64,000 nt of DNA from Xylophilus sp042867185 (lineage in GTDB: Bacteria; Pseudomonadota; Gammaproteobacteria; Burkholderiales; Burkholderiaceae_C). The stretch spans positions 142,212 through 206,211 of the forward strand of contig JBHZQV010000006.1 in the NCBI GenBank assembly GCA_042867185.1, read 5' to 3'. The stretch's first letter is position 1. Every line of letters begins with the position of its first letter. Position numbers and translations under genes: made by a program. Positions 15,659-26,277 of this stretch are shown here, in pieces. The notes below the pieces were generated by a model, which worked only from the letters and a program-made list of their open reading frames with translations, was not told the origin of the DNA and did no database searches.

Positions 15659-17191
15659 ATGACCACACCCTCCGCTTCCCGCTTGCTCGCCGCGTTCCGC
15701 CACTTCTTCCCCGGCGCATCGACCGTCGGCTCCTATATCGGCGGCCAGCTGGTCACCGGCGAGGCGACCGACCGCGTCGACCTGGTCGACCCGGCGACCG
15801 GCGAGCTGTTCCTTTCCTACCCCGATGCCGGGTCCGTCCTGGTCGGCCGTGCCGCGGACGCGGCCGTGGCCGGCCAGCGCGCCTGGGCCGCGTCGAGCCA
15901 CGCCGCCCGCGGCCGGGTGATGCAGAACATCGCCCGCGCGGTGCGCGCGCAGGTCGAGCCGCTGGCACTGCTGGAATCCCTGTGCGCCGGCAAGCCGATC
16001 CGCGACTGCCGCGGCGAGGTCGCCAAGGTCGCCGAGATGCTCGAGTACTACGCGGGCTGGACCGACAAGTTCCACGGCGAAGTCATCCCCGTGCCGAGCG
16101 GCCACCTCAACTACACCCGGCGCGAGGCTTGCGGCGTGGTGCTGATCATCACGCCGTGGAACGCGCCGGTCTTCACCTGCGGATGGAACGTGGCGCCGGC
16201 CATCGCCATGGGCAACGCGGTGCTGCTGAAGCCGTCGGAGCTGACACCGCTCAGTTCGCTCGCGTTCGCCGCGCTGGCCGAGCAGGCCGGTCTGCCGACA
16301 GGCGTGCTCAACGTGCTGGGCGGCTTCGGCCACACCACCGGCCAGGCGGCGATCGCGCACAAGGCGGTGAAGAAGGTCGTCTTCATCGGCTCGCCCGCCA
16401 CCGGGGGCCGCATCGCCACGGCCTGCGCGGCACGCGGCGTGCCCTGCCTGCTGGAATTGGGCGGCAAGTCGGCCAACATCGTGTTCGAGGACGCCGACCT
16501 GGTGCGTGCCTCGATCGGCGCGCAGTCGGCGATCTTCGCGGCCGCGGGCCAGAGCTGCGTCGCCGGTTCGCGGCTGCTGGTGCAGCGGAGCATCTACGAC
16601 CGCTTCGTCGCGATGGTGGCCGACGGCGCCCGCCAGCTCCGCACCGGCGACCCGCAGGCGGCCGACACCGAGGTCGGTCCGATCCAGAACGCCAAGCAGT
16701 ACGACCACGTGCTGGGGATGATCAAGGCAGGGATCGGCGAAGGCGCCGAACTGGTCGAGGGATCGACCGGCGAGCCTGCCGACGCCGGCTACTTCGTGCG
16801 CCCCACCGTCCTGAAGAACGTCACCAACGACATGCAGGTCGCCCGCACCGAGATCTTCGGCCCGGTGGTGGTCGCCATCCCCTTCGATACCGAAGAGGAC
16901 GCGATCGCGATCGCCAACGACAGCGATTTCGGGCTGGCCGGCGCGGTCTGGACCGCGGACGTGGCCCGGGCGCACCGCATCGCCGCCCAGGTCAAGGCCG
17001 GCACCTTCTGGATCAACACCTACAAGGTGATCAACGTGGCCTCGCCCTTCGGCGGCTACGACGCCAGCGGCTACGGACGCTCGAGCGGCGTCGAAGCGCT
17101 GCACGAGTACACGCAGGTCAAGAGCGTCTGGGTGGAAACCGCGGCGAATCCGGCCGCGGCGTTCGGCTATGCGCCGGGCATCGGCAACTGA
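15659..17191 (+). CDS. NAD(P)-dependent aldehyde dehydrogenase
   Basis: 510 residues. It has the superfamily signatures: 'ITPWNAPVF' near residue 165, the general-base Glu266 in 'LELGGKSANIV' and the nucleophile Cys300 in 'GQSCVAGSR'. 'RTEIFGPVV' and 'ASPFGGYDASGYGR' close the domain. The N-terminus is about 20 residues longer than average. It likely oxidises the aldehyde made by the upstream dehydrogenase. A DUF3100 transporter follows after 128 bases. Confidence 0.92.
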   Translation: MTTPSASRLLAAFRHFFPGASTVGSYIGGQLVTGEATDRVDLVDPATGELFLSYPDAGSVLVGRAADAAVAGQRAWAASSHAARGRVMQNIARAVRAQVEPLALLESLCAGKPIRDCRGEVAKVAEMLEYYAGWTDKFHGEVIPVPSGHLNYTRREACGVVLIITPWNAPVFTCGWNVAPAIAMGNAVLLKPSELTPLSSLAFAALAEQAGLPTGVLNVLGGFGHTTGQAAIAHKAVKKVVFIGSPATGGRIATACAARGVPCLLELGGKSANIVFEDADLVRASIGAQSAIFAAAGQSCVAGSRLLVQRSIYDRFVAMVADGARQLRTGDPQAADTEVGPIQNAKQYDHVLGMIKAGIGEGAELVEGSTGEPADAGYFVRPTVLKNVTNDMQVARTEIFGPVVVAIPFDTEEDAIAIANDSDFGLAGAVWTADVARAHRIAAQVKAGTFWINTYKVINVASPFGGYDASGYGRSSGVEALHEYTQVKSVWVETAANPAAAFGYAPGIGN

Positions 17192-17319
17192 GGTTTTCGC
17201 GTCGGCGCGAGTCGGTGGCGCCGGCCCCGCGGATGCAGGGGCGGCAGGGGGAAAGTGGTGGGGTGGCGGCCCGTCGTGCGGACGGGACCGATCTTCTTTT
17301 CAAGAAACGAGGTAGGGCT

Positions 17320-18684
17320 ATGTCTTCCGTTCCGTCTTCCGGCACCTTGACGGTGGCATCGGGCAAGGTGATCCGCGACGTCGCGTGGCGCCACGTCGGC
17401 CTGGTGGTCGGCATCGTCGCGGTGATCGCGATCGGCGCCGAGTACGCCGGCAATGCCACCTTCTCCGTCGGCGTGACCAGGGTCACGCTGTTCCCGTTCC
17501 TGTGGGCGCTGCTGGCCTGCGTGGTCGTCAGCGTGGGGATGAAGCGCCTGGACAGCACCGGCACCGCCTACATCAGGCCGCAGACGCTGGCGTCCGATTT
17601 CGTGCAGGTCGGCATCCTGCTCTTCATCGCCAAGCTCGGGTTCATCGTGGGCGCCAATTTGCCGATGGTGATCGCGGCGGGCCCGATCCTGCTGGTGCAG
17701 GAGGCGGGCAATTTTCTGGGGACCATCGTGCTGGCGATGCCGGTGGCCCTGCTGCTGGGCATCAAGCGAGAGGCCATCGGCGCTACTTTCTCCGTCGGGC
17801 GCGAGCCGGGCGTGGCACTGATCGCCGAGCGATACGGCATGAACTCGGCCGAAGGCCGCGGCGTGCTGGCCGAGTACGTGACCGGCTCGGTCATCGGTGC
17901 CGCCTTCATGGCGTTCTTCGCGAGCATGGTGGCGAGCAGTGGCTATTTCACCCCGACGGCGCTCGGCATGGCGGCGGGCATCGGCTCCGGCAGCATGACG
18001 GCCGCGGCCGTCGGAGCCATCTCGGTGCAGTTCCCGGCGGAGAAGGATTCGATCGCCGCCCTGGCCGCGGCCAGCAACCTGATCACCACGGTGGTCGGTA
18101 CCTACATCCTGGTGGTGTTCTCGCTGCCGGTCTCGAACTGGCTCTATGCCCGGCTCGAACCGGTCCTCGGCAAGAACCGCAAGGCGATCGTGGCGGAACA
18201 CGATGCCCAGATGCGCGAGGCCCTGGGCGACATGCACAGCCAGGCGCAGTTGCCGCTGTGGGCCGTGGTGGCCGTGGTGTTCCTCACCGCCGGCATCGCC
18301 CTGGTGGGCAACCAGATCGGCACCAAGGCACCGGTGCTGGACGCCCTGCCCGGCATGGGCTTCCTGGTGGCGTGCATCTTCGTCGGCATGGCGATCGCCT
18401 GCGTCGCCCGGCGCCTGGGCGTGCCGGCGCTGATCTGGGTGTCGGTCGTGGGCGTGCTCCTGAGCGTTCCTTACTCGCCGCTGGCCGCCACCGTCAACCC
18501 GCTGGTGGCGAAGATCGGCTTGCTGCCGCTCGTCACGCCGGTGCTGGCCTATGCCGGCCTGTCCCTTGCGAAAGACCTGCCGATCCTGCGGGCCCTGGGC
18601 TGGCGCATCGTGGTGGTGTCGCTGCTGGCGAATGCCGGTGCCTTCCTGGCCGGCGCGGTGATCGCGCAGTTTTTCGGCGGTTGA
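17320..18684 (+). CDS. DUF3100-family membrane transporter
   Basis: 454 residues with about 11-12 hydrophobic segments in two halves, separated by a charged loop (residues about 290-310). The sequence 'FLWALLACVVVSVGMKRLD' and the Ser/Gly-rich 'GMAAGIGSGSMTAAAVGAI' fit the DUF3100 family of uncharacterised bacterial permeases. Being last in a LysR-controlled catabolic cluster, it may import the substrate; this is inferred from position. A strong terminator follows. Confidence 0.8.
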   Translation: MSSVPSSGTLTVASGKVIRDVAWRHVGLVVGIVAVIAIGAEYAGNATFSVGVTRVTLFPFLWALLACVVVSVGMKRLDSTGTAYIRPQTLASDFVQVGILLFIAKLGFIVGANLPMVIAAGPILLVQEAGNFLGTIVLAMPVALLLGIKREAIGATFSVGREPGVALIAERYGMNSAEGRGVLAEYVTGSVIGAAFMAFFASMVASSGYFTPTALGMAAGIGSGSMTAAAVGAISVQFPAEKDSIAALAAASNLITTVVGTYILVVFSLPVSNWLYARLEPVLGKNRKAIVAEHDAQMREALGDMHSQAQLPLWAVVAVVFLTAGIALVGNQIGTKAPVLDALPGMGFLVACIFVGMAIACVARRLGVPALIWVSVVGVLLSVPYSPLAATVNPLVAKIGLLPLVTPVLAYAGLSLAKDLPILRALGWRIVVVSLLANAGAFLAGAVIAQFFGG

Positions 18685-18703
18685 TCGGGCGTCGCGCAGG
18701 CAA

Positions 18704-18735
18704 AAAAAGGGGCTGCCAGCGGCAGCCCCTTTTTG
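18704..18735. terminator. Bidirectional intrinsic terminator between the DUF3100 gene and guaA
   Basis: AAAAAGGGGCTGCC-AGC-GGCAGCCCCTTTTT: a long perfect stem with flanking A and T runs, placed between two convergent genes, so it can serve both strands. Confidence 0.9.
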
Positions 18736-18746
18736 GCTTAATATTT

Positions 18747-20369
<1,623 letters not shown>

Positions 20370-20410
20370 GGCAGCGTAAAAATAGTCGACGACCGGGATT
20401 CACCCACTTC

Positions 20411-20504
20411 AGGGACACCGCGGAACCGGCTTTGCCGGGCCGCTGGTGTCGCCCCCGGTAGGGGGTTGGCGGCCACACGCAGTGGGCAAGCCTGGGGGCG
20501 AGCC
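20411..20504. repeat. Intergenic repeat element (copy 1), between guaB and guaA
   Basis: The element carries hairpins such as CCGGC-TTT-GCCGG and GCCCCC-GGTA-GGGGG, and ends in the conserved run 'GGCGGCCACACGCAGTGGGC' followed by AAGCCTGGGGG. The same arrangement recurs at 43591-43689. Both copies sit in a gap inside a same-strand operon and abut the stop codon of the upstream gene. Confidence 0.8.
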
Positions 20505-20505
20505 C

Positions 20506-21975
20506 TCATTCAGCGCGGTAGTTGGGCGCTTCCTTGGTGATCTGCACGTCGTGCACATGGCTCTCGCGGATGCCGGCGGCGGTGATCTCCACGAACTCGG
20601 CCCGCTCGTTCATCTCCTGGATCGTGGCGCAGCCGCAGTAGCCCATGCTGGCGCGTACGCCGCCTGCCATCTGGTAGACGATGCTGACCATCGAGCCCTT
20701 GTACGGCACCCGGCCTTCGATGCCCTCGGGCACCAGCTTGTCGGCGTTGGGATTGCCGGTGCTCGATTCCTGGAAATAGCGGTCGGCGCTGCCCTGCTGC
20801 ATCGCGCCGATCGAGCCCATGCCCCGGTAGCTCTTGTAGCTGCGGCCCTGGTAGAGGATGACCTCGCCCGGCGCCTCTTCGGTTCCGGCGAACATGCCGC
20901 CCATCATCACCGTGCCGGCGCCGGCCGCCAGCGCCTTGGCGATGTCGCCCGAGTAGCGCACGCCGCCATCGGCGATCAGGGGAACGCCGGTGCCCTTGAG
21001 CGCGGTGGCGACGCTGTCGATCGCCATGATCTGCGGCACGCCGACGCCGGCGACGATGCGGGTGGTGCAGATGGAGCCGGGGCCGATGCCGACCTTGACC
21101 GCGTCGGCACCCGCCTCGACCAGCGCCAGCGCGGCCGCGCCGGTGGCGATGTTGCCGCCGATCACGTCGATCTGCGGGTAGTTCTGCTTGACCCAGCGCA
21201 CCCGGTCGATCACGCCCTTGCTGTGGCCGTGGGCGGTATCGACCACGATCGCGTCGACGCCGGCCTTCACCAGCGCCTCGACCCGCTCCTCGGTGCCCTC
21301 GCCCACGCCGACCGCCGCACCCACCCGCAAGCGGCCCTGGGCGTCGCGTGCGGCGTTGGGGAAGCTGGTCTGCTTGGTGATGTCCTTGACGGTGATCAGG
21401 CCGCGGAGCTGGTCCTGCTCTCCGACGATCAGCAGCCGCTCGAGCTTGTGCTTGTTGAGCAGGGCCTTGGCTTCATCGGCGGTGGCGCCTTCTGAGACGG
21501 TGATCAGCTTTTCGCGCGGGGTCATGATCTCGCTGACCCGCACGTCGTAGCGCTTCTCGAACCGCAGATCGCGGCCGGTGACGATACCGACGACGCGGCC
21601 GCCGTCGAGCACCGGAAAGCCCGAGATGCCCAGTTGCTCCTGCATCTGCAGCACCTGGAACACGGTGTGGTCCGGGGTGATCACCACCGGATCGCGCAGC
21701 ACGCCCGATTCGTAGCGCTTGACCTTGGCGACCTGGGCGGCCTGCTCCTGCGCGGTGAGGTTCTTGTGGACGATGCCGATGCCGCCCTCTTGCGCGATGG
21801 CGATCGCCAGCCGTGCTTCCGTCACCGTGTCCATGGCGGCGGACACCAGCGGCAGGTTCAGGGTGATGTTGCGGGAGAGGCGGGTCGCGAGAGACGTGTC
21901 CTTGGGCAGGACCTGGGAGAACGCTGGAACCAACAACACATCGTCGAAGGTCAGCGCTTTGCCGAGAAGGCGCAT
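20506..21975 (-). CDS. guaB: Inosine-5'-monophosphate dehydrogenase
   Basis: 489 residues. Oxidises IMP to XMP with NAD+, the committed step to GMP. A TIM barrel is interrupted by a pair of CBS domains (residues about 90-205). The catalytic loop 'GPGSICTTR' holds the nucleophilic Cys, and the mobile flap includes 'YFQESSTGNPNADKLVPEGIEG'. The start at ATG 21973-21975 gives the usual 'MRLLGKALTFDDVLL'. It is immediately upstream of guaA in the common guaBA order. Confidence 0.97.
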   Translation of the reverse strand: MRLLGKALTFDDVLLVPAFSQVLPKDTSLATRLSRNITLNLPLVSAAMDTVTEARLAIAIAQEGGIGIVHKNLTAQEQAAQVAKVKRYESGVLRDPVVITPDHTVFQVLQMQEQLGISGFPVLDGGRVVGIVTGRDLRFEKRYDVRVSEIMTPREKLITVSEGATADEAKALLNKHKLERLLIVGEQDQLRGLITVKDITKQTSFPNAARDAQGRLRVGAAVGVGEGTEERVEALVKAGVDAIVVDTAHGHSKGVIDRVRWVKQNYPQIDVIGGNIATGAAALALVEAGADAVKVGIGPGSICTTRIVAGVGVPQIMAIDSVATALKGTGVPLIADGGVRYSGDIAKALAAGAGTVMMGGMFAGTEEAPGEVILYQGRSYKSYRGMGSIGAMQQGSADRYFQESSTGNPNADKLVPEGIEGRVPYKGSMVSIVYQMAGGVRASMGYCGCATIQEMNERAEFVEITAAGIRESHVHDVQITKEAPNYRAE

Positions 21976-22067
21976 GTCAAAGCTCCAAAAGAAGAATTGT
22001 AGCTGTCGCGCAGCAGACGCCCGGCGGCCCTGGCCGGGCGCCAGCCGCACCGCTACACTGCCTCGCC

Positions 22068-22565
22068 ATGAAACTCCCTGTCCGTATCCTGGCCCTCGCT
22101 CTGGTTTGCGCATGCCCGCTGGTGGCTTCCGCGCAGTGGCAATGGATGGACAAGGACGGCCGCAAGGTCTTCAGCGACCGCCCGCCGCCGGCCGATATTC
22201 CGCAGCGCAGCATCCTGAAGCAGCCGGGCGGCATGGCCGCACCCGCTGCCGCGGCGCCGGCGGCCACCCCGGCCCCGCAGGCCGCCGCTGCCCCGGCGCG
22301 CCCCGCCCCTAAGGACGCCGAACTGGAGGCGCGCAAGAAAGAAGCCGAGGATGCCGAAGCCGCCAAGGCGAAGGTCGAGGCCGACAACCTCGCCCGCGCC
22401 AAGCAGGAGAACTGCCAGCGCGCGCGCCAGGCCAAGGTGTCGATGGATGCGGGCATGCCCATCGGCCAGGTGGGCGCCGACGGCAAGGTGCAGGTGCTCG
22501 ACAGCGCGGCCCGCGCGGCGGAAGCGCAGCGCGTCCAGTCGGCGATGACCAGCAACTGCGGCTGA
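22068..22565 (+). CDS. Exported DUF4124-domain protein
   Basis: 165 residues. A signal peptide (about residues 1-22, ending ASA) is followed directly by the DUF4124 motif 'QWQWMDKDGRKVFSDRPPPADIP'. An Ala/Pro-rich linker and a charged helical segment ('DAELEARKKEAEDAEAAKAKVEADNLARAKQENC') come next. DUF4124 proteins are common small periplasmic or envelope proteins of unknown role in betaproteobacteria. It is divergent from guaB. Confidence 0.85.
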   Translation: MKLPVRILALALVCACPLVASAQWQWMDKDGRKVFSDRPPPADIPQRSILKQPGGMAAPAAAAPAATPAPQAAAAPARPAPKDAELEARKKEAEDAEAAKAKVEADNLARAKQENCQRARQAKVSMDAGMPIGQVGADGKVQVLDSAARAAEAQRVQSAMTSNCG

Positions 22566-22611
22566 CACGCCGGCCGGCCGCCCGCTCGCCACGGGCGGGG
22601 CGGTCCGCACC

Positions 22612-22938
22612 TCAATAGCCCGACTTGGCGCCCTCGCGGCGCTGCGCGAACAAGCCGGTGCTCCTCGCGCCCTGCTGCTTGAAGCGCAGGCGCCGCGCCA
22701 CCTTCGGATCGACCACCAGCGGCCGGTACACCTCCACCCGGTCGCCCTCGGCCAGCGGCGTGTCCAACCCGGCCGCGCGTCCCCAGATACCGACGTCGGT
22801 CGCGCCGGCATCGCAGCCCACGGCGCTCAGGGCATCGCGCAACCGTGCGCCGACCGGCAGCACCACCGATTGCTCCGTGGCATCGCCCGCACGCGCGGAC
22901 ACCGCCACCGCCACCCGCAAGCCCTCAGCCGCCGCCAT
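22612..22938 (-). CDS. rnfH: RnfH family beta-grasp protein
   Basis: 108 residues. 'LRVAVAVSARAGDATEQSVVLPVGARLRDAL' and 'GDRVEVYRPLVVDPKVARRLRFKQ' are characteristic of RnfH, a ubiquitin-like beta-grasp fold protein often encoded next to ratA and smpB. Its function is not firmly known. It overlaps the end of ratA by 14 bases. It is unrelated in sequence to the ubiquitin-domain protein at 53212-54033. Confidence 0.9.
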   Translation of the reverse strand: MAAAEGLRVAVAVSARAGDATEQSVVLPVGARLRDALSAVGCDAGATDVGIWGRAAGLDTPLAEGDRVEVYRPLVVDPKVARRLRFKQQGARSTGLFAQRREGAKSGY

Positions 22939-23371
22939 AGACCTTCTCGGCCCGCTCGACGAAGGCGTCGACCATGCTGCCGGCGATCCGGTCGAACACC
23001 GGGCCGACCAGGGCCGACAGGGCGATGTTGGAGAACCCGTAGCGAAGGTCGAACTCCACCCGGCAGGCGCGCTGGTCGCCCTCGCCCACCGGCAGGAATT
23101 TCCACAAGCCGTCCAGCTGCGAGAACGGCCCGTCGATCAGCTCCATGTGCACCTCGCGGTTCTCCACATGGGTGTTGCGGGTGGTGAAGGTCTGCCGAAT
23201 GCCGCCGAACGAGATGCCGACCTGGGCGGTCATGCCGTCCGCTTCGCGCGACAGCACGCCGGCGCGATCGCACCACGGCAGGAATTGCGGGTACTGGTCC
23301 ACATCGGTGACCAGCTTGAACATTTCCTCGGCCGAGTACCAGATGAGGACGGACTTGTGAACAGTTTTCAT
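22925..23371 (-). CDS. ratA: RatA-like START/Coq10 family protein
   Basis: 148 residues. The sequence 'KSVLIWYSAEEMFKLVTDVDQYPQFLPWC' at the N-terminus and 'VGPVFDRIAGSMVDAFVERAEKVYG' at the C-terminus are classic for the SRPBCC family that includes RatA and the ubiquinone-binding Coq10. In E. coli RatA was reported to block 70S association; in other bacteria a ubiquinone role is more likely. The ratA-rnfH pair divergent from smpB is conserved in proteobacteria. Confidence 0.9.
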   Translation of the reverse strand: MKTVHKSVLIWYSAEEMFKLVTDVDQYPQFLPWCDRAGVLSREADGMTAQVGISFGGIRQTFTTRNTHVENREVHMELIDGPFSQLDGLWKFLPVGEGDQRACRVEFDLRYGFSNIALSALVGPVFDRIAGSMVDAFVERAEKVYGGG

Positions 23372-23474
23372 AGAATGGAAGGCTGGGCCCGGCCGTCGGT
23401 GCGGCGCTGTCGCCCGTATCCGACCCATTGTAGGGAGCCCTTTCTTCCCGCGCGCCCGGCCCCATCTGAATCCC

Positions 23475-23948
23475 ATGTCAAAGAAACCCGATACCACCAG
23501 CCGCATCGCCGACAACAAGAAGGCCGCCTACAACTATTTCTTCGAAGAACGGTTCGAGGCCGGCATGGTGCTGGAAGGCTGGGAGGTGAAGTCGCTGCGC
23601 GAGGGCAAGGTGCAGCTCACCGACGGCTACGTGGTGATCCGCGACGGCGAGCTGTTCGTGATCGGCTGCCAGATCAACCCGCTGCATTCGGCCTCGACCC
23701 ACGTCAACCCGGATGCGGTCCGCACCAAGAAGCTGTTGCTGCACAAGGAGCAGATCAAGCGGTTGATCGGCAAGGTGGAGCAGAAGGGCTTCACCCTGGT
23801 GCCGCTCAATCTGCACTGGAAAGCCGGCAAGGTGAAATGCGAGATCGCGCTGGCCAAGGGCAAGGCCGAGCACGACAAGCGCGACACGATCAAGGACCGC
23901 GAAGGCAAGCGCGAGGTGGAACGCGCGATGAAGAGCCGCAGCCGGTAG
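23475..23948 (+). CDS. smpB: SsrA-binding protein SmpB
   Basis: 157 residues, normal length. Binds tmRNA and delivers it to stalled ribosomes. Visible signatures are 'NKKAAYNYFFEERFEAGMVLEGWEVKSLREGKVQLTDGY', the OB-fold core, and the basic C-terminal tail 'KGKAEHDKRDTIKDREGKREVERAMKSR'. It is divergent from ratA-rnfH. Confidence 0.97.
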   Translation: MSKKPDTTSRIADNKKAAYNYFFEERFEAGMVLEGWEVKSLREGKVQLTDGYVVIRDGELFVIGCQINPLHSASTHVNPDAVRTKKLLLHKEQIKRLIGKVEQKGFTLVPLNLHWKAGKVKCEIALAKGKAEHDKRDTIKDREGKREVERAMKSRSR

Positions 23949-23978
23949 CCGCGGGCGGCCGGCAGGTCGCGGAGGCGA

Positions 23979-25091
23979 TCAGAGGCCGCGCAGCGGATGC
24001 GTCTCGGCCGTCCACGGGCTCTCGAAGAACGGCGCGACCATCTCGGGCGTCACCGCTTCGACGCGGGCCGGGTTCCAGCGCGGTGCGTGGTCCTTGTCGA
24101 CCGCCAGCGCGCGGATGCCCTCCAGGGTTTCGCTGGCGCCGGGCCGCAGGTGGAAGCAGCGGTGCACCATGTCGCGTTCCATCCGCAGGTCGTCCGCCAG
24201 GTCCATGCCGCGGGCGCGCCGGATCTGCTCCAGCACCACGAACAGCATCAGCGGCGAGCGTTTGCGCAGCGTGGCGGCCACGGCCCGGGTCTCGTCGGTA
24301 TCGGCGGCGTCCAGCGCCGCCAGGATGGCGGGCACGTCCGGAAGCGAAAAATACGCATCGAATCGGCCCGCAGCCGGGGCGGTGCGCCGGCCGTCAGCTA
24401 TCAATTCGGTAGCAATCCACCGGTCGATGTCGGAACGCGACGCGAACGGCGTTTCCTGCAGCGACCGCCACAGGTCGGGCAGGCCGGCGGCATCCGCGCG
24501 CCGGTCGGCCAGGCCCAGGGCGATGGCGTCGTCCGCGCCGATGGTGTCGCCGGTCAGGCCCAGCCATTCGCCGGCGCTGCCGGGGCACCGGCTCAGGAAA
24601 TAGCCGCCGCCCACGTCGGGGAACAGGCCGATCGCCGTTTCGGGCATGGCCATCTTGGTTCGCTCGGTGACGATGCGCAGGCTGGCGCCCTGGCTGATGC
24701 CCATGCCGCCGCCCATCACGATGCCGTCCATGAAGGCGATGTAGGGCTTCGGATAGGTGTGGATCAGGTGGTTGAGGGCGTACTCCTCGGTGAAGAAGGC
24801 TTCCAGCGCCACGTCGCCCTCGGAGCCGGCGCGGTGCAGGAAGCGGATGTCGCCGCCCGCGCAGAAGCTGCCGAACGGGCCCTCCTTGCCGGTGCCGCGG
24901 ATCGCGACGGCCTGCACCGCGGGATCGTCCTGCCAGGCGGCCAGCGCGGCGTGCAGGTCGCGCACCATCTGCAGCGACAGGGCGTTGAGCGCACGCGGGC
25001 GGTGGAGGGTCAGGAAGCCGACGTTGCCGTGGCGCTCGGCGATGACATCGGTGGCGTCTCCGGTGGCGGGGGTGGTGGCGGTATCCGTCAA
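23979..25091 (-). CDS. Enoyl-CoA hydratase/isomerase family protein (3-hydroxyisobutyryl-CoA hydrolase-like)
   Basis: 370 residues from TTG 25089-25091, supported by AAGGAG upstream and by a 4-base TTGA overlap with the stop of the EamA gene. The crotonase core has oxyanion loops 'SFCAGGDIRFL' and 'MDGIVMGGGMGISQG', and 'PETAIGLFPDVGGGYFLSRCPG' carries the Glu/Asp typical of 3-hydroxyisobutyryl-CoA hydrolases. The C-terminal ECH_2-type extension (about residues 200-370) agrees. A dispersed palindromic repeat is inserted in frame and read as 'ATELIADGRR'. Valine degradation is the likely pathway. Confidence 0.85.
   Translation of the reverse strand: MTDTATTPATGDATDVIAERHGNVGFLTLHRPRALNALSLQMVRDLHAALAAWQDDPAVQAVAIRGTGKEGPFGSFCAGGDIRFLHRAGSEGDVALEAFFTEEYALNHLIHTYPKPYIAFMDGIVMGGGMGISQGASLRIVTERTKMAMPETAIGLFPDVGGGYFLSRCPGSAGEWLGLTGDTIGADDAIALGLADRRADAAGLPDLWRSLQETPFASRSDIDRWIATELIADGRRTAPAAGRFDAYFSLPDVPAILAALDAADTDETRAVAATLRKRSPLMLFVVLEQIRRARGMDLADDLRMERDMVHRCFHLRPGASETLEGIRALAVDKDHAPRWNPARVEAVTPEMVAPFFESPWTAETHPLRGL
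24397..24413 (-). repeat. 17-base palindromic repeat inside the enoyl-CoA hydratase gene
   Basis: On the coding strand it is GCTAC-CGAATTG-ATAGC, followed by a tail GGCCGGCG-CACCGC-CCCGGC-TGCGGGCC closely like that of the intergenic copy at 6533-6592. It is read A-T-E-L-I-A-D-G-R-R, nearly the same peptide as in the LD-carboxypeptidase. Confidence 0.8.
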
Positions 25092-26038
25092 GAGGTGCTC
25101 CTTTTTCTGGGATGGATGTCGTCGGCGTCGGGGCTCTGCGCGGCGAGCGGTGCGGTGTTGACGGCACGCCGATCGCGCAGGCCCAGAATTTCGTTGCATG
25201 CCAAGGCCGCCAGCACGACGAGGCCGCCGGCGAGCACCCGCGGCCCCGGGTCTTCCCCGGCGCCGATCCAGGCGAGCGCGATGCCGAAGACGACTTCGAG
25301 CAGTGCCAGCAGCGCCACCTCGGGTGCCTTCAGCACCCGGGCGCAGTGCACCACCAGCACGCACGGAATCGCCAGTTGCACGACGCCCAGCAGCGCCAGC
25401 AGCAGGATGTCGCGCCCGGTCGCGGCGAAGGGCCACGCCAAGGGCAGTGTCGCGACGGTCGACAGCACCGCGCCGATCAGCACCGCGGGCACCAGATCGA
25501 CGACCTGCCCGTGCCGCTGGCAGCGCTGCACCACCGTCCAGTTGATGCCGGCAGCGATCGGCACGCACAGGGCCACCACGGTTCCGCCCCAGGCACCGGC
25601 CGCCACCTGCGGGCCGTACATCCACACGATGCCCACCCCGGCGACCGCCACCGCCGCCCAGGTCCGGGCCGGCAGGCGCTGGCCCATGGTGAAGCGCGCC
25701 CATACGGCGGTGAAGAGCGGCCCGATCGACATGACCACCAGCACGTTGGCGACGCTGGTCATCGTGAGCGCGACCATGAACGCGGTGAACATCACCGACC
25801 AGCAGGCGCCCGAGATCCACAGCGCCGCGCCGCCCGAGTCGCGGACCGCCGGCAGCCGTCTGCGGACGGCCGGAAGCGCCGTCAGCACGACCAGCGCACA
25901 CACGGTGAAAAAACTGCGCCAGAAGGTGATTTCGAAACTGCGCGCCGATGCGAGATGGCGGGTCACGACGCCGGCGATCGACCACATCAGGGTCGAGGCG
26001 GCCATCACGACGACGGCTTGGGTATGGGAGAGTCGCAC
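25088..26038 (-). CDS. EamA/DMT-family transporter
   Basis: 316 residues if started at GTG 26036-26038, about 10 hydrophobic helices in two EamA repeats. The start 'VRLSHTQAVVVMAASTLMWSIAGVVTRHL' is typical of DMT exporters. An in-frame ATG at 26114-26116 would add 26 unlikely residues ('MPNHFYPCVHRARH...'). Neither start has a strong ribosome-binding site, so the start is uncertain. These proteins export small metabolites; the substrate is unknown. It is translationally coupled to the downstream crotonase gene by TTGA overlap. Confidence 0.85.
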   Translation of the reverse strand: MRLSHTQAVVVMAASTLMWSIAGVVTRHLASARSFEITFWRSFFTVCALVVLTALPAVRRRLPAVRDSGGAALWISGACWSVMFTAFMVALTMTSVANVLVVMSIGPLFTAVWARFTMGQRLPARTWAAVAVAGVGIVWMYGPQVAAGAWGGTVVALCVPIAAGINWTVVQRCQRHGQVVDLVPAVLIGAVLSTVATLPLAWPFAATGRDILLLALLGVVQLAIPCVLVVHCARVLKAPEVALLALLEVVFGIALAWIGAGEDPGPRVLAGGLVVLAALACNEILGLRDRRAVNTAPLAAQSPDADDIHPRKRSTS

Positions 26039-26277
26039 GGGGAATATCGGGTGGAAATGCTGCGTGGCCACGGCGTGACGGGCGCGATGGACACACGGGT
26101 AAAAATGATTCGGCATTGTGCCGGAGGCCGGTAGCGGCGGCTGTCGTGCGCGGCTCCCGCCCGCATCCGCGCCGATCACCTACAGAGACTTCGGGACTGC
26201 CGTGCAAAGGTACCAGGGCTTATTGCTCCGGGCGGGTGCGCCCGCGCTGCATTCCCACGACTTTGCTGGAGACACCC

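Noticed and set aside
22612..22938. RnfH (ubiquitin-like fold) as part of a bacterial ubiquitin pathway with the protein at 53212-54033
   Set aside because: RnfH shares only the beta-grasp fold, is about 30 kb away and is ubiquitous in relatives; no E1, E2, JAB-type or E3-like gene adjoins either gene.
22612..23371. ratA-rnfH as a RatAB toxin-antitoxin system
   Set aside because: The pair is a conserved housekeeping neighbour of smpB in proteobacteria; the toxin-antitoxin name is historical and nothing here suggests plasmid-like addiction.
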